Source: Kribbella caucasensis
GTDB lineage: Bacteria; Actinomycetota; Actinomycetes; Propionibacteriales; Kribbellaceae
Assembly (NCBI RefSeq): GCF_004361855.1
Contig: NZ_SNWQ01000001.1
Span: forward strand, 496,001-560,000
Length of the DNA stretch: 64,000 nucleotides
Direction: 5' to 3'
The notes under the pieces are model-generated. The model did no database searches. It was not told the origin of the DNA and saw nothing but the letters and a program-made list of their open reading frames with translations. A program made the position numbers and the translations under genes. Each line of letters starts with the position of its first letter. The stretch's first letter is position 1. This document shows positions 33,149-41,360 of the stretch, piece after piece.

Positions 33149-33210
33149 GCCTGCGGCTCGCGGGCGGTCGGGTGGACCGGGCTCGGTCGGGGCGCGCGGC
33201 GGGGACGGGC

Positions 33211-34390
33211 TCAGGCGAGGGCCTGGTGGAGGTCGCGGACCAGATCGTCGGGGTCTTCCAGGCCGATGCTGAGGCGGAGCAGGTTGCGGCCGGGTCGGGC
33301 CTCGTCGGCGACCAGGCGGTGGGTCAGGCCGGCCGGGTGCTGGATCAGGGTGTCCACGCCGCCCAGGGACACCGCGTGCGTAATCAACCGCAGTCGGCTC
33401 AGCACCTGCTCGGCGGCGCTCGTGGTGAACGCCAGTACCGCGCCCGGCCCCGCCTGCTGCCGCCCGACCAGTCCCTGTGGATCGCACTCGGCCAGGCCTG
33501 GGTAGTACGCGTTGTCCACAGCCGGATGGGTGCTCAGCCAGTCGGCGACCTTCGCCGCTCCCGCCTGCTGCGCCCGCACCCGGATCGGCAGCGTCTGCAG
33601 TCCCCTGTGCAGCTCGTACGCCGCCAGCGGGTACAGCAGCGCACCAGTGATCGCCCGGACCTGACGCAGTCGCGCGACCCACTCGGTTGTCCCCGCGACC
33701 ACGCCGCCCATCACGTCGCCGTGACCACCCAGGTACTTCGTTGCCGAGTGCAACACCATCGCGGCACCCTGCCGACGCGGCTGCTGCAGCACGGGCGTCG
33801 CGAACGTGTTGTCCACAACCACGGCGACGTCACCGGCCTGGCGGATCACGTCCGCGATGTCGACGAGGTCAACGGTCGGGTTGGCCGGCGTCTCGACCAG
33901 TACCAGCCCCCGTGCTGGATTCCTCCCCTACCCCACCGCCCCGGTCGTTTCGCCGGATCGCGTCCGCGACTGTGGATGGCGTCGCCCACGTCACCGTCGT
34001 ACCGAGGATGCCTGTGGATAACAGGTGGTCGGTGCCGCCGTACAAGGGGCGGACGGCGACCACGTGGGGTTTGCCGGCGACGACCGTAGCGAGCAGGCAG
34101 GCGGAGAGCGCGGCCATTCCGGAACCGAACGCGACCGCGCCGTCGCAGTACTCGAGCTCGGCGAGGGCCTGTTCGAAGCGGGCGACGTTCGGGTTCCACA
34201 GGCGCTGGTAGACGAGGCTGTCGGGCTGCCGCGGCGCGTTGCCCTGCGCCAGCCAGTCGTACGCCGCGCCGCCAGCGGCGACGTCGGGCAGCGGGTACGT
34301 CGTGCTCAGGTCGATCGGCGGGACGTGTACCCCGAGAGCGGTCAGGTCGTCGCGGCCGGCGTGAACCGCGCGGGTGTCGGGCTGAGACAT
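33211..34390 (-). pseudogene. Cystathionine gamma-synthase/lyase family PLP enzyme, broken by a short insertion
   Basis: The first part (ATG 34390, GGAAGG upstream) has a Cys/Met-metabolism PLP enzyme start: TRAVHAGRDDLTALGVHVPPIDLSTTYPLP, FGSGMAALSA and YGGTDHLL. The second part continues LVLVETPANPTVDLVDI, VVDNTFATPVLQQP, the PLP Lys in SATKYLGGHGDVMGG, and a normal C-terminus ending at 33211. Between ADAIR and the second part lies an extra segment of about 31 bases (near 33918-33950) that shifts the frame and brings a stop in the second frame. The rest is well preserved, so loss is recent. It is divergent from an Lrp-type regulator. Confidence 0.85.
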
Positions 34391-34419
34391 CGGGCATCCT
34401 TCCGGTCGCACACAGAGTG

Positions 34420-34461
34420 GAATCTTCTGCGAAAGATGCGCAAGAGTTCCGAAGAAAATTC
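34420..34461. promoter_or_regulatory. AT-rich inverted repeat between the Cys/Met enzyme and Lrp genes
   Basis: GAATCTTC at 34420-34427 and GAAGAAAATTC at 34451-34461 form an imperfect inverted repeat in an unusually AT-rich divergent promoter. Lrp/AsnC proteins favour such sites. The call rests on location and composition only. Confidence 0.3.
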
Positions 34462-34517
34462 GTCCACAGGTCTGTCCACACGCTGTGGATTCTGTGGATG
34501 GCGCCTACAGTGGAGTC

Positions 34518-35009
34518 ATGCCGAAGGATCGTCGGACGCCCGGACCGGCCCCTCGGGCGGCGCCGGCCGGGCTCGACGAGGTCGACCTGGAACTGGTCCG
34601 GCTGCTCGCGGCGGACGGCCGGATGCCGAACAACGCCCTCGCCGAGGCGACCGGGATCGCCCCGTCGACCTGCCTGGCCCGGGTCCGGGCACTCCGCGAT
34701 CGCGGGGTGATCCGCGGTTTCCACGCGGACGTCGACCTCGGCGCGCTCGGCCAACCGCTGCAGGCGATGATCGCGATCCGGATCGGCACCCACTCACGCG
34801 AGGACGCGGATCGCTTCCGGGCACAGGCGACGCGGCTGCCCGGCGTACTCGCGCTATTTCATGTCAGCGGCGCGAACGACTACTTGCTGCACGTGGCGGT
34901 GGCGTCGTCGGACGCGCTCCGCGACTTCGTGCTGGATCACCTGACCACGGACCCCGCGGTCGTCCACGCCGAGACGAGCCTGATCTTCGAGCACGTCCGC
35001 GTCACCTGA
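34518..35009 (+). CDS. Lrp/AsnC family transcriptional regulator
   Basis: This 163-residue regulator has an N-terminal HTH (about 19-70: LDEVDLELVRLLAADGRMPNNALAEATGIAPSTCLARVRALRDRGVI) and a RAM ligand domain (IRIGTHSREDADRFRAQATRLPGV to VSGANDYLLHVAV). It is divergent from the broken cystathionine gamma-synthase gene, which was probably its target. GGAG lies only two bases before ATG 34518, closer than ideal. Confidence 0.88.
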   Translation: MPKDRRTPGPAPRAAPAGLDEVDLELVRLLAADGRMPNNALAEATGIAPSTCLARVRALRDRGVIRGFHADVDLGALGQPLQAMIAIRIGTHSREDADRFRAQATRLPGVLALFHVSGANDYLLHVAVASSDALRDFVLDHLTTDPAVVHAETSLIFEHVRVT

Positions 35010-35130
35010 CATCCATGTGGACAACCAGCTCGTTCGCGCGGTCGAGGTTGATCTGCGGACCGCCAGCACATCAATACGCCCCGGTCCTGGGGTCGACCAC
35101 GCTCACCCAGCCAGCGCCTCGCCGATTGTG
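35002..35130 (-). pseudogene. Possible coding remnant with internal stop
   Basis: On the minus strand one frame reads GWVSVVDPRTGAY, then a TGA, then CAGGPQINLDRANELVVHMDVR and a stop at 35002-35004. The composition is more protein-like than the other frames, and the single TGA splits it. I do not recognise the parent gene, and the stretch overlaps the last bases of the Lrp gene. It may be a decayed gene end or chance. Confidence 0.25.
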
Positions 35131-35158
35131 ATGGCCTGGCGGTCCGGCCGACCACGAG

Positions 35159-36163
35159 TTACCGGGGCTTGAGGCCCCAGGTGGTGGCGAGGAGTTGGTA
35201 GGAGTGGCGGCGTTCGGTGGGGTTGTGGATGTTGGTGGTGATGATCAGTTCATCGGCACCGGCAGCTTTGGCGCGGCGGGCCAGGTCGGCGGCGACCTGG
35301 TCGGGGGTGCCGACGGAGACCAGGCCGGCCCACTCCTCGACCGCGGCTTCCTCGGCCTCGGACCACGGGTAGGCCGCGGCCTCCTCGGGTGACGGCAGCG
35401 GTCCGGGGCGACCGGACCGGAGGCGGAGCATCGAGAGGGCGTTCGCGCGGGCCAACTGGGCGGCGCGTTCCTCGGTCTCGGCGACGATCGCGGCGAGGGC
35501 GAGGATCGCGTGCGGCTCGGACTGATGGTCGGACGGCTGGAAGTTTTCGCGATAGGCCTGCATCACCTCGGCCGGATCGAGGTTGCCGAAGTGTCCGGCG
35601 TACGCGAACCCCGTGCCGAGCGCGGCGGCCGCCTGACCGCCGTACGCGCTGGAACCGAGGATCCACACCGGCGGCAGCGGTACGTCGCTCGGCTGCGCCG
35701 AGATCGGGGCGAACGGGTGACCGGCCGGGAATCCCTCCGCGTATGCGCGCAGTTCGGCGTACTGCTCGGGGAAGTCGTCGGCGGTGAGCGCCTCCCGGCT
35801 ACGGCGCAACGCGAGCGCGGTCCGCTGGTCGGTGCCGGGCGCGCGGCCGAGACCCAGGTCGATCCGGTCGGGGTGCAGGCCGGCCAGGACGCGGAACGTC
35901 TCGGCCACCTTCAACGGTGAGTGGTTCGGCAACATGATGCCGCCGGAGCCGACCCGGATGGTCGACGTCGCCGCCGCCACGGCCGCGATCATCACCTCAG
36001 GACTCGAACTCACCACGCTCGCGATGTTGTGGTGCTCGGCCAGCCAGTACCGGTGGTATCCGGCGGCCTCGGCGGTCCGGGCGAGTTCGAGGGTCTCGTG
36101 CAGCGCCTGCGACGGCCGGCTCCCCGTCGGTACCGGCGAGAGGTCGAGCACGGACAGGGGCAT
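35159..36163 (-). CDS. LLM-class flavin-dependent oxidoreductase (luciferase-like)
   Basis: This 334-residue protein belongs to the MsnO8/YhbW-like branch of bacterial luciferase-like monooxygenases. It opens with LSVLDLSPVPTG, then YWLAEHHN, SPEVMIAAVAAATSTIRVGSGGIMLPNHSP, and RIDLGLGRAPGTDQRTA. These enzymes use reduced FMN supplied by a separate reductase; an FMN reductase is encoded about 0.6 kb away. ATG 36163 is preferred because the domain starts there; a TTG seven codons upstream is possible. The substrate is unknown. Confidence 0.88.
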   Translation of the reverse strand: MPLSVLDLSPVPTGSRPSQALHETLELARTAEAAGYHRYWLAEHHNIASVVSSSPEVMIAAVAAATSTIRVGSGGIMLPNHSPLKVAETFRVLAGLHPDRIDLGLGRAPGTDQRTALALRRSREALTADDFPEQYAELRAYAEGFPAGHPFAPISAQPSDVPLPPVWILGSSAYGGQAAAALGTGFAYAGHFGNLDPAEVMQAYRENFQPSDHQSEPHAILALAAIVAETEERAAQLARANALSMLRLRSGRPGPLPSPEEAAAYPWSEAEEAAVEEWAGLVSVGTPDQVAADLARRAKAAGADELIITTNIHNPTERRHSYQLLATTWGLKPR

Positions 36164-36288
36164 GGGTTCACCGGTCACGTTCAAGCCTCAACAGCGGCGG
36201 TTCGGTACCTATTCCTTCGATGGTTCGAGGTCTAGCGTTTGAACTGCCAGGTTGACGGACGGGGTGTCGGCTGGGGAAGGGGATCACG

Positions 36289-36726
36289 ATGGCTGATGTG
36301 GTCGAGAGTGTGGCGATCGATCGGGCGCCGGAGGATGTCGCCGCGTATGTGGAGGATCTGGCCAGGCACGGCGAGTGGCAGGCCGCGATCGTCGAGGTCG
36401 AGATGCTGACCGAGGGGCCGATCCAGGTGGGGACGCGCGGGATCGAGACGCGGCGGGTCGGACCGGGGATGACGGTGAAGGCGCCGTACCAGATCGTCGA
36501 GTACGAGCCTGGGAAGAGCTTCCGGTTCCAGGTGACCACGGGGCCGGTTCGTCCGGACGGCACGCTCCGGGTCGAACCGTCTGGCACGGGGACCCGGGTC
36601 ACGCTCGAGCTGGATTTCGTCGGGCGGGGCGTCGGCAGGTTATTCGCGCTGATTGCCCGGCGGCAGGCGGCCAAGGACTCGCCGGCCAACCTGCAGGCTC
36701 TCAAGCACCGGCTGGAGAGCGGTTAG
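36289..36726 (+). CDS. SRPBCC (START-like) family protein
   Basis: This 145-residue protein shows the SRPBCC helix-grip pattern: VESVAIDRAPEDVAAYVEDLARHGEWQ at the start, a beta-sheet core with RFQVTTGPVRPDGTLRVEP, and a long C-terminal helix. It should bind a hydrophobic ligand in the cytoplasm. GGGGAAGGGG precedes ATG 36289. It converges with the FMN reductase gene, overlapping by four bases. Confidence 0.82.
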   Translation: MADVVESVAIDRAPEDVAAYVEDLARHGEWQAAIVEVEMLTEGPIQVGTRGIETRRVGPGMTVKAPYQIVEYEPGKSFRFQVTTGPVRPDGTLRVEPSGTGTRVTLELDFVGRGVGRLFALIARRQAAKDSPANLQALKHRLESG

Positions 36727-37256
36727 GCGGGGTAAGGGGTTGCGGCGCGGGCGTCGCGGAGGGCTCGGGACCACCAGGCGAGATGGTCGAGCAGGGTGGT
36801 GGCGGCCTCGGTGGTGCCGGGTTCGGTGGGCTCGCCGGATTCGGTGAAGCAGCCGGGGAGCTGGTGGAAGCTGAGGGTCTCGCGCAGGGTGACGGCGTGG
36901 AGTTCGCCGAAGACGAGGCGGAGTTGTTCGGCCGCGCGGAGTCCGCGGGAGCGGCCGCCGTACACGATGAAGGCGATGGGCTTGCCGTACCACGGTCGGC
37001 GGACCGCGTCGATCGCGGACTTGAGTTCGCCGGGGTAGGCGTGGTTGTACTCCGGAGTGATGATCACGACCGCGTCGGCCTCGGCGATTCGCCCGGGCAA
37101 CGCGGTGTGTGGAGTGCGGGCGAGATCGATGAGGTCGAGCTTGAAGTCGCTGCGCTGGTCCACCAACCCTGAGAACCAATCGGCGATCGTGGTGCCGAAA
37201 CGGCCGGCCTCGGCACTGCGCACCAGCAGCGCGAGCCGGAGGGGATGAACGGTCAC
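36723..37256 (-). CDS. NADPH-dependent FMN reductase
   Basis: This 177-residue flavodoxin-fold reductase has LALLVRSAEAGRFGTTIADWF as its FMN phosphate loop region. The canonical ADAVVIITPEYNHAYPGELKSAIDA motif binds flavin, and KPIAFIVYGGRSRGLRAAEQL completes the fold. It reduces FMN or quinones with NADPH. GTG 37256 coincides with the predicted transcription start of a SoxR-type promoter (37264-37294), so the message is probably leaderless. Redox-active compounds acting through SoxR should induce it, as known for a similar reductase in the Streptomyces SoxR regulon. Confidence 0.88.
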   Translation of the reverse strand: MTVHPLRLALLVRSAEAGRFGTTIADWFSGLVDQRSDFKLDLIDLARTPHTALPGRIAEADAVVIITPEYNHAYPGELKSAIDAVRRPWYGKPIAFIVYGGRSRGLRAAEQLRLVFGELHAVTLRETLSFHQLPGCFTESGEPTEPGTTEAATTLLDHLAWWSRALRDARAATPYPA

Positions 37257-37263
37257 GGACCGG

Positions 37264-37294
37264 ACCGTATTACCTCAACAGAACTTGAGGTCAA
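37264..37294 (-). promoter_or_regulatory. SoxR-type promoter and operator upstream of the FMN reductase
   Basis: Read on the minus strand, TTGACC (-35, 37294-37289) and TACGGT (-10, 37269-37264) are separated by 19 bases, the overlong spacer used by MerR-family activators. The spacer region holds the 18-bp palindrome CCTCAACAGAACTTGAGG (37273-37290 on the plus strand), which matches the E. coli soxS SoxR box at 15 of 18 positions. The soxR gene itself is not in the window. Confidence 0.85.
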
Positions 37295-38673
37295 TTCGCC
37301 GTCTCACCGGGCGGCTCGTCGGTCGCCGGAGGTTCCGGGGTCGAGTCGGGCGGACTCGGGGGCGCTGGAGTTGGCGGGCTTGGCGCCGAGTCACTCGGGG
37401 TCGGCGGGGTCGAGGTCGGGGGGGTCGAGGTCGGGGGGGTCGAGGTCGGGGGGGTCGGGGTCGGCGGGGTCGGGGTTGGAGTGGGCGTGGGAGTTGGGCT
37501 GGCGGGGGCTGGTGGGGTGCTGGTGTCTAGGCCGGTTTGGGCGGCGCGCATCAGGTCGATCGACTCGGTGCGGCTGGGCGTGGCGGTAGGGAGTACGCCG
37601 ACCTGGGTCCAGGCGGTGGTTACTGCTTGGGCTTGGGGGGATTCGGGGCCGAAGAGGCTTTCGGCGGTTTGCTGGGTTGCGGCTGCGAACTGGGCGAAGG
37701 TGCAGGTCGCGGGGAGGTCGCCGGAGGTCAGGGTCGTGTACCAGATGCGGCCGGGGTCCTCGTATGCGTTGCCGCCGAGCGTGGTGGCGACCAGGTAGAA
37801 GGCGTGGTTGGGGATTCCGGAGTTGAGGTGTACGCCGCCGTTGTCGTCTTCGGTGTCGACGTAATCCGACATGTGGGACGGCTGCGGATCACGGCCCAAC
37901 CGCGGATCGTCGTACGCCGAACCGGGCTGGGCGAGGGATCGGATGCCGACACCGGCGACCCCGTCGGTGAAGATGCCGGCGCCGATGATCCAGTCGGCCT
38001 CGGTGCCGGCTTGGCCGAGGTGGTGTTGTTTGGCCAGCGATCCGAAGACGTCGCAGAGGGACTCAGTGAGTGCACCGGCCTGGCCTTCGTAGGCCAGACC
38101 GGCGGTGTGCTGGACCACGCCGTGGGTGAGTTCGTGACCGGTGATGTCGATCGAACTGGTGAACGAGCGGAAGATCACGCCGTCACCGTCGCCGAAGACC
38201 ATCTGCTCGCCGTTCCAGAAGGCGTTCACGTAATCCCGGTCGAAGTGGACGGTCGAGATCAGCGGGACGCCGGCGCCATCGATCGAGTCGCGGCCGAAGC
38301 ACTCGTGGAACAGCGACCAGGTCGCGCCGAGTCCGTCGTACGACTCGTTGACCGCGGTGTCAGGCACGTCGGGATCGCCTTCGCTCCGGACCAGGTTGCC
38401 GGGGAGTGCGGTCTCGTGTTCGGCATCGTGGATGGCTCGTTGCGGACTGGGCGCCGCTGCCTCACCCTGGGCCTCGGACGCTTCGGCCCCTTCGGCTGCA
38501 GGTGCTTCGGTTGTTGGAGCCGCAGGTGCTTCGGTGGTTGACGCTGCGGGCCTGGTCCGGAACATCGCGTCATGGTCGAGCGACTGCCGGTAACGAGCCC
38601 GCAGGGTCGGGTCGTCCGCGGTCTGCTCGAGGCGTTCGAGCAGGTACGGCGGGACGATGTGATGGACCGTCAT
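37291..38673 (-). CDS. M4 family (thermolysin/protealysin-like) metalloprotease with TP-rich tail
   Basis: This 460-residue zinc protease has a short protealysin-type propeptide start (HHIVPPYLLERLEQ) and the zinc motif HELTH in GHELTHGVVQHTAGL. The third ligand Glu lies in GALTESLCDVFGSLA, and the late active-site region is VHLNSGIPNHAFYLVA. The mature domain begins near NESYDGLGATW. A disordered Thr/Ser/Pro tail follows, coded partly by 15-bp repeats. No signal peptide is visible from ATG 38673, as in protealysins. The start is chosen by family similarity, since no strong ribosome-binding site is present. Confidence 0.88.
   Translation of the reverse strand: MTVHHIVPPYLLERLEQTADDPTLRARYRQSLDHDAMFRTRPAASTTEAPAAPTTEAPAAEGAEASEAQGEAAAPSPQRAIHDAEHETALPGNLVRSEGDPDVPDTAVNESYDGLGATWSLFHECFGRDSIDGAGVPLISTVHFDRDYVNAFWNGEQMVFGDGDGVIFRSFTSSIDITGHELTHGVVQHTAGLAYEGQAGALTESLCDVFGSLAKQHHLGQAGTEADWIIGAGIFTDGVAGVGIRSLAQPGSAYDDPRLGRDPQPSHMSDYVDTEDDNGGVHLNSGIPNHAFYLVATTLGGNAYEDPGRIWYTTLTSGDLPATCTFAQFAAATQQTAESLFGPESPQAQAVTTAWTQVGVLPTATPSRTESIDLMRAAQTGLDTSTPPAPASPTPTPTPTPTPPTPTPPTSTPPTSTPPTSTPPTPSDSAPSPPTPAPPSPPDSTPEPPATDEPPGETAN
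37409..37453. repeat. Three perfect 15-bp tandem repeats in the M4 protease tail
   Basis: The unit GTCGAGGTCGGGGGG occurs three times in a row (37409-37423, 37424-37438, 37439-37453), with degenerate copies on both sides. On the coding strand it specifies Thr-Ser-Thr-Pro-Pro-like units, so copy number changes the tail length in steps of five residues without shifting the frame. Confidence 0.9.
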
Positions 38674-38719
38674 GCCCAGATGGTGCCCGTCCGGGCAGGT
38701 GGTGAAAAGGGCGGAATGC

Positions 38720-38832
38720 GATAAACTCAAGGATTTGTGGCTGGATTTTGCGGCTACTACCGGGGAATTACCACAGCCGATGCTTTCAAATATCAGCTGG
38801 GCTCTCCGGGAACCGGCGCAGCGTAGTTTATC
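38720..38832. promoter_or_regulatory. AT-rich leader with 8-bp inverted repeat upstream of the HelD-like gene
   Basis: GATAAACT at 38720-38727 and AGTTTATC at 38825-38832 are exact inverse copies on either side of an AT-rich stretch, which stands out against the GC-rich surroundings. They lie in the 173-base gap upstream of the HelD-like gene. They may frame a promoter or form a long-range stem in the leader. Confidence 0.3.
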
Positions 38833-38846
38833 ACAAGGGGTTGGAA

Positions 38847-41093
38847 TTGCAGAATCCGGTCCAGGCTGAACAGGTTCACCTGACGACTTTCTACGAAACC
38901 CTCGACCGCGAGCGGGAGCGGACCGAGGCGCGCCGCGGCGACGAGCAGGTGGCCGGGACCCGGAACAGGCAGGCCCTGCACCAGCGGGACGGCCGGGTCC
39001 GTGATCTGGGCGCCCGGCTGGCCCGGCTCAACGCCGCCGAGGAGGGCCTGTACTTCGGCCGGCTGGACGACGTGGACGGCGAAGTCCTGCATATCGGCCG
39101 GATCGGTCTGCACGACGAGGACTACGAACCGCTGCTGGTGGACTGGCGTGCCCCGGTCGCCCGGCCGTTCTACGTCGCCACCGCGGTGCACAACCAGGGC
39201 ATCGTTCGCCGCCGGCATATCCAGACCCGCCTGCGCCGGGTGGTCGACATACAGGACGAGCAGCTCGACCTCGAGCGGACCGCGGCCGGCGCGTCCCAGG
39301 CCGGTACCGGCGTGATCGGCGAGGCGGTGCTGCTGAAGGCACTCGAAGCTCGCCGGACCGGGACGATGGAGTCGATCGTGCAGACGATCCAGGCCGACCA
39401 GGACCGGATCATCCGTTCCGGGCTGGCCGGAATCCTCGTCGTCCAGGGTGGTCCCGGCACCGGCAAGACCGCGATCGCGCTGCACCGGGCCGCATTCCTG
39501 CTGTATACCCATCGGGCCCAGCTGGAAAAGCGCGGAATTCTGGTCGTCGGCCCGAATCCGACGTTCCTGAAGTTCATCGGCCAGGTGCTCCCGTCCCTCG
39601 GTGAGGACGGCGTCCGGCTGGTCACGATCGCCGAGCTGTACCCCGGACTCACGGCGAGCCGGCCCGAATCCGCCGAGGCCGCCGAGGTCAAGGGCCGCGC
39701 CGAACTTGCCGAGGTGATTGCCAAGGCGGTCGCCGACCGGCAATGGGTGCCCGACCAGCCCGTCCACGTCACAGTCGAGCGGACCGTACTGCGGCTGGAT
39801 CCGACCGTCGTCGCCGAGGCAGGCGGCAGGGCCCGCGCCCGCAGGCTGCCGCACAACCAGGCGCGCCCGTTCTTCCTGACCGAGATCATCGACGCGCTCA
39901 CCGACCAGTACGCCGACATCATCGGCGCCGACCCGCTCGGCGGGGAGAACCTGCTCGACGACTACGACCTGGAAGAACTCCGCAACGAGGTGACCGCCGA
40001 GCCGGCCGTCCAGGAACTACTGCACCGGCTCTGGCCCAACCTCAGCCCGCAGCAGCTCCTGCTCGACCTGTACGGCGACGAGGATCGCCTGGCCGCGGCG
40101 GCTCCGCAGTTGAGTCCACTCGATCGCGAACACCTGCTCCGGTACGGCGACGACTGGAGTCCCGCCGACGTTCCGCTTCTCGACGAGGCGGCCGAGCTGC
40201 TCGGCGACGACGGCCAGGAAGCGGCCCGGCTGCGCGCGGAACGAGCCCGCGAGATCGCCTATGCGCAAGGGTCTCTCGATCTCCTCAGCGGTTCGGGTTC
40301 GACCGACTTCGACGAGGACGACGAGTCGGAGATCCTGACGGCCAAGGACATCCTCGACGCGGAGGCACTGGCCGCGCGATACGAGGCCGAAGACGACCGC
40401 ACCCTCGCGGAGCGGGCCGGCGCGGATCGGCGCTGGACCTACGGGCATGTGATCGTCGACGAGGCCCAGGAGTTGTCGCCGATGGCGTGGCGGGCCATCG
40501 CCCGGCGGTGCCCGCTGCGCTCGATGACGCTGGTCGGCGATGTCGCCCAGACCGGTGCGGCCGGTGGGGGGACGAGTTGGCGGAACGCGCTTGCGCCGAT
40601 CTTCGCCGATCGCTGGCGGCTGGCGGAGCTGACGATGAACTACCGCACGCCGGCCGAGGTGATGGATTTGGCCGGCCACGTACTGCGTGAGATCGACCCC
40701 ACGGCGAAGGCGCCGCAGTCCGTCCGGTCAACGGGGGTGAAGCCGTGGCATGTCGACGTCGCGGCCGCGGACCAGGCGGCGTACGTGAGCAAGGTCGCTG
40801 GTGAGGAGGTCCAGCACGGGCAGGTCGGGGTGATCACGTCGCGGCTGCGGCTGGAGCTGGTCCAGGAGGCGGTCGGCGGGTTGGCGGACGTCACCGTGCT
40901 GACGGTCGCGGGCGCGAAGGGTCTGGAGTTCGACTCGGTTTTGGTCGTCGATCCCGAGGGCATCACGCTGGAGTCGCCGCGCGGCTTGCGTGATCTCTAC
41001 GTCGCCCTGACCCGCTGCACCCAACGATTAGGTGTCATCGGCGAGCTTCCCGACGTACTGCGTGACGCGGGTGCCTGGGACGCTCGCCTCTGA
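38847..41093 (+). CDS. HelD/HelR-like UvrD-superfamily ATPase
   Basis: This 748-residue protein is a superfamily I ATPase of the HelD type. The N-terminal coiled segment (TTFYETLDRERERTEARRGDEQ) is followed by the YFGRLD and DWRAPVARPFY signature. Walker A GGPGTGKT is at about 201-208, the DEAQ-like motif in VIVDEAQELSPM, and NYRTPAEVM, VAGAKGLEFDSVLVVDP and YVALTR complete the motor. HelD proteins remove and recycle stalled RNA polymerase; actinobacterial HelR does this with rifampicin-bound enzyme. AAGGGG six bases before TTG 38847 decides an unusual start codon. The TTG two codons earlier is too close to it. Confidence 0.9.
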   Translation: MQNPVQAEQVHLTTFYETLDRERERTEARRGDEQVAGTRNRQALHQRDGRVRDLGARLARLNAAEEGLYFGRLDDVDGEVLHIGRIGLHDEDYEPLLVDWRAPVARPFYVATAVHNQGIVRRRHIQTRLRRVVDIQDEQLDLERTAAGASQAGTGVIGEAVLLKALEARRTGTMESIVQTIQADQDRIIRSGLAGILVVQGGPGTGKTAIALHRAAFLLYTHRAQLEKRGILVVGPNPTFLKFIGQVLPSLGEDGVRLVTIAELYPGLTASRPESAEAAEVKGRAELAEVIAKAVADRQWVPDQPVHVTVERTVLRLDPTVVAEAGGRARARRLPHNQARPFFLTEIIDALTDQYADIIGADPLGGENLLDDYDLEELRNEVTAEPAVQELLHRLWPNLSPQQLLLDLYGDEDRLAAAAPQLSPLDREHLLRYGDDWSPADVPLLDEAAELLGDDGQEAARLRAERAREIAYAQGSLDLLSGSGSTDFDEDDESEILTAKDILDAEALAARYEAEDDRTLAERAGADRRWTYGHVIVDEAQELSPMAWRAIARRCPLRSMTLVGDVAQTGAAGGGTSWRNALAPIFADRWRLAELTMNYRTPAEVMDLAGHVLREIDPTAKAPQSVRSTGVKPWHVDVAAADQAAYVSKVAGEEVQHGQVGVITSRLRLELVQEAVGGLADVTVLTVAGAKGLEFDSVLVVDPEGITLESPRGLRDLYVALTRCTQRLGVIGELPDVLRDAGAWDARL

Positions 41094-41132
41094 GCTGTTC
41101 CCACATCCGGAACGCGGACCTAGCGTCGAAAG

Positions 41133-41288
41133 ATGAAGAAGCCGCTGCAGTGTCTTCTCGGCTTACACAGCTGGAAGAACATGCGAAACGAGGAAGGCCA
41201 GCGCTACCAGCTGTGTCTGCCGTGCGGAGTCAGCCGCGACAAACTGTCGCTCAACGACTTCGGCGGTGGCGGTGCCGGGGGCGGTTAG
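41133..41288 (+). CDS. 51-residue Cys/His mini-protein
   Basis: This short gene encodes a basic protein with C7, H12 and the pair C28-x-x-C31 (LGLHSWKNM, QLCLPCGVS), spaced like a small zinc ribbon, and a Gly-rich end. Similar Cys-x-x-Cys mini-proteins are common in actinomycetes and have no known function. It starts 40 bases after the HelD-like gene, so it may be cotranscribed. GAAAG precedes the ATG. Its TAG stop is made by the 17-bp repeat at 41286-41302. Confidence 0.65.
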   Translation: MKKPLQCLLGLHSWKNMRNEEGQRYQLCLPCGVSRDKLSLNDFGGGGAGGG

Positions 41289-41302
41289 TGGTCCGCGCAG
41301 CA
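41286..41302. repeat. 17-bp direct repeat, left copy
   Basis: TAGTGGTCCGCGCAGCA is identical to the bases at 42549-42565. On the minus strand both copies spell the codons Cys-Cys-Ala-Asp-His followed by a stop. In the right copy this is the true end of the gene at 42548-43132; in the left copy it is an isolated fragment. Resemblance continues beyond the repeat (GGGATGAGG in both). Confidence 0.8.
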
Positions 41303-41360
41303 GTTCTGATTTCGGAGGGATGAGGCGTTCGAGGTCAGTGGAGTCCTATTGTCATAGTCG

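Noticed and set aside
32087..33682. Very long open frame on the minus strand covering clpP
   Set aside because: The upper part is the shadow of clpP on the opposite strand; only the last 133 codons encode the XRE regulator.
35002..35130. In-frame TGA read as selenocysteine
   Set aside because: There is no sign of a SECIS-like hairpin or selenoprotein family match; a decayed fragment or chance frame is simpler.
37395..37500. CRISPR-like repeat array
   Set aside because: The 15-bp units are contiguous without spacers and lie inside a protease gene, coding a Thr/Pro tail.
38674..38846. Rifampicin-associated element (RAE) upstream of the HelD-like gene
   Set aside because: The AT-rich inverted repeat there does not resemble the GC-rich RAE palindrome as I remember it, and I cannot verify the consensus.
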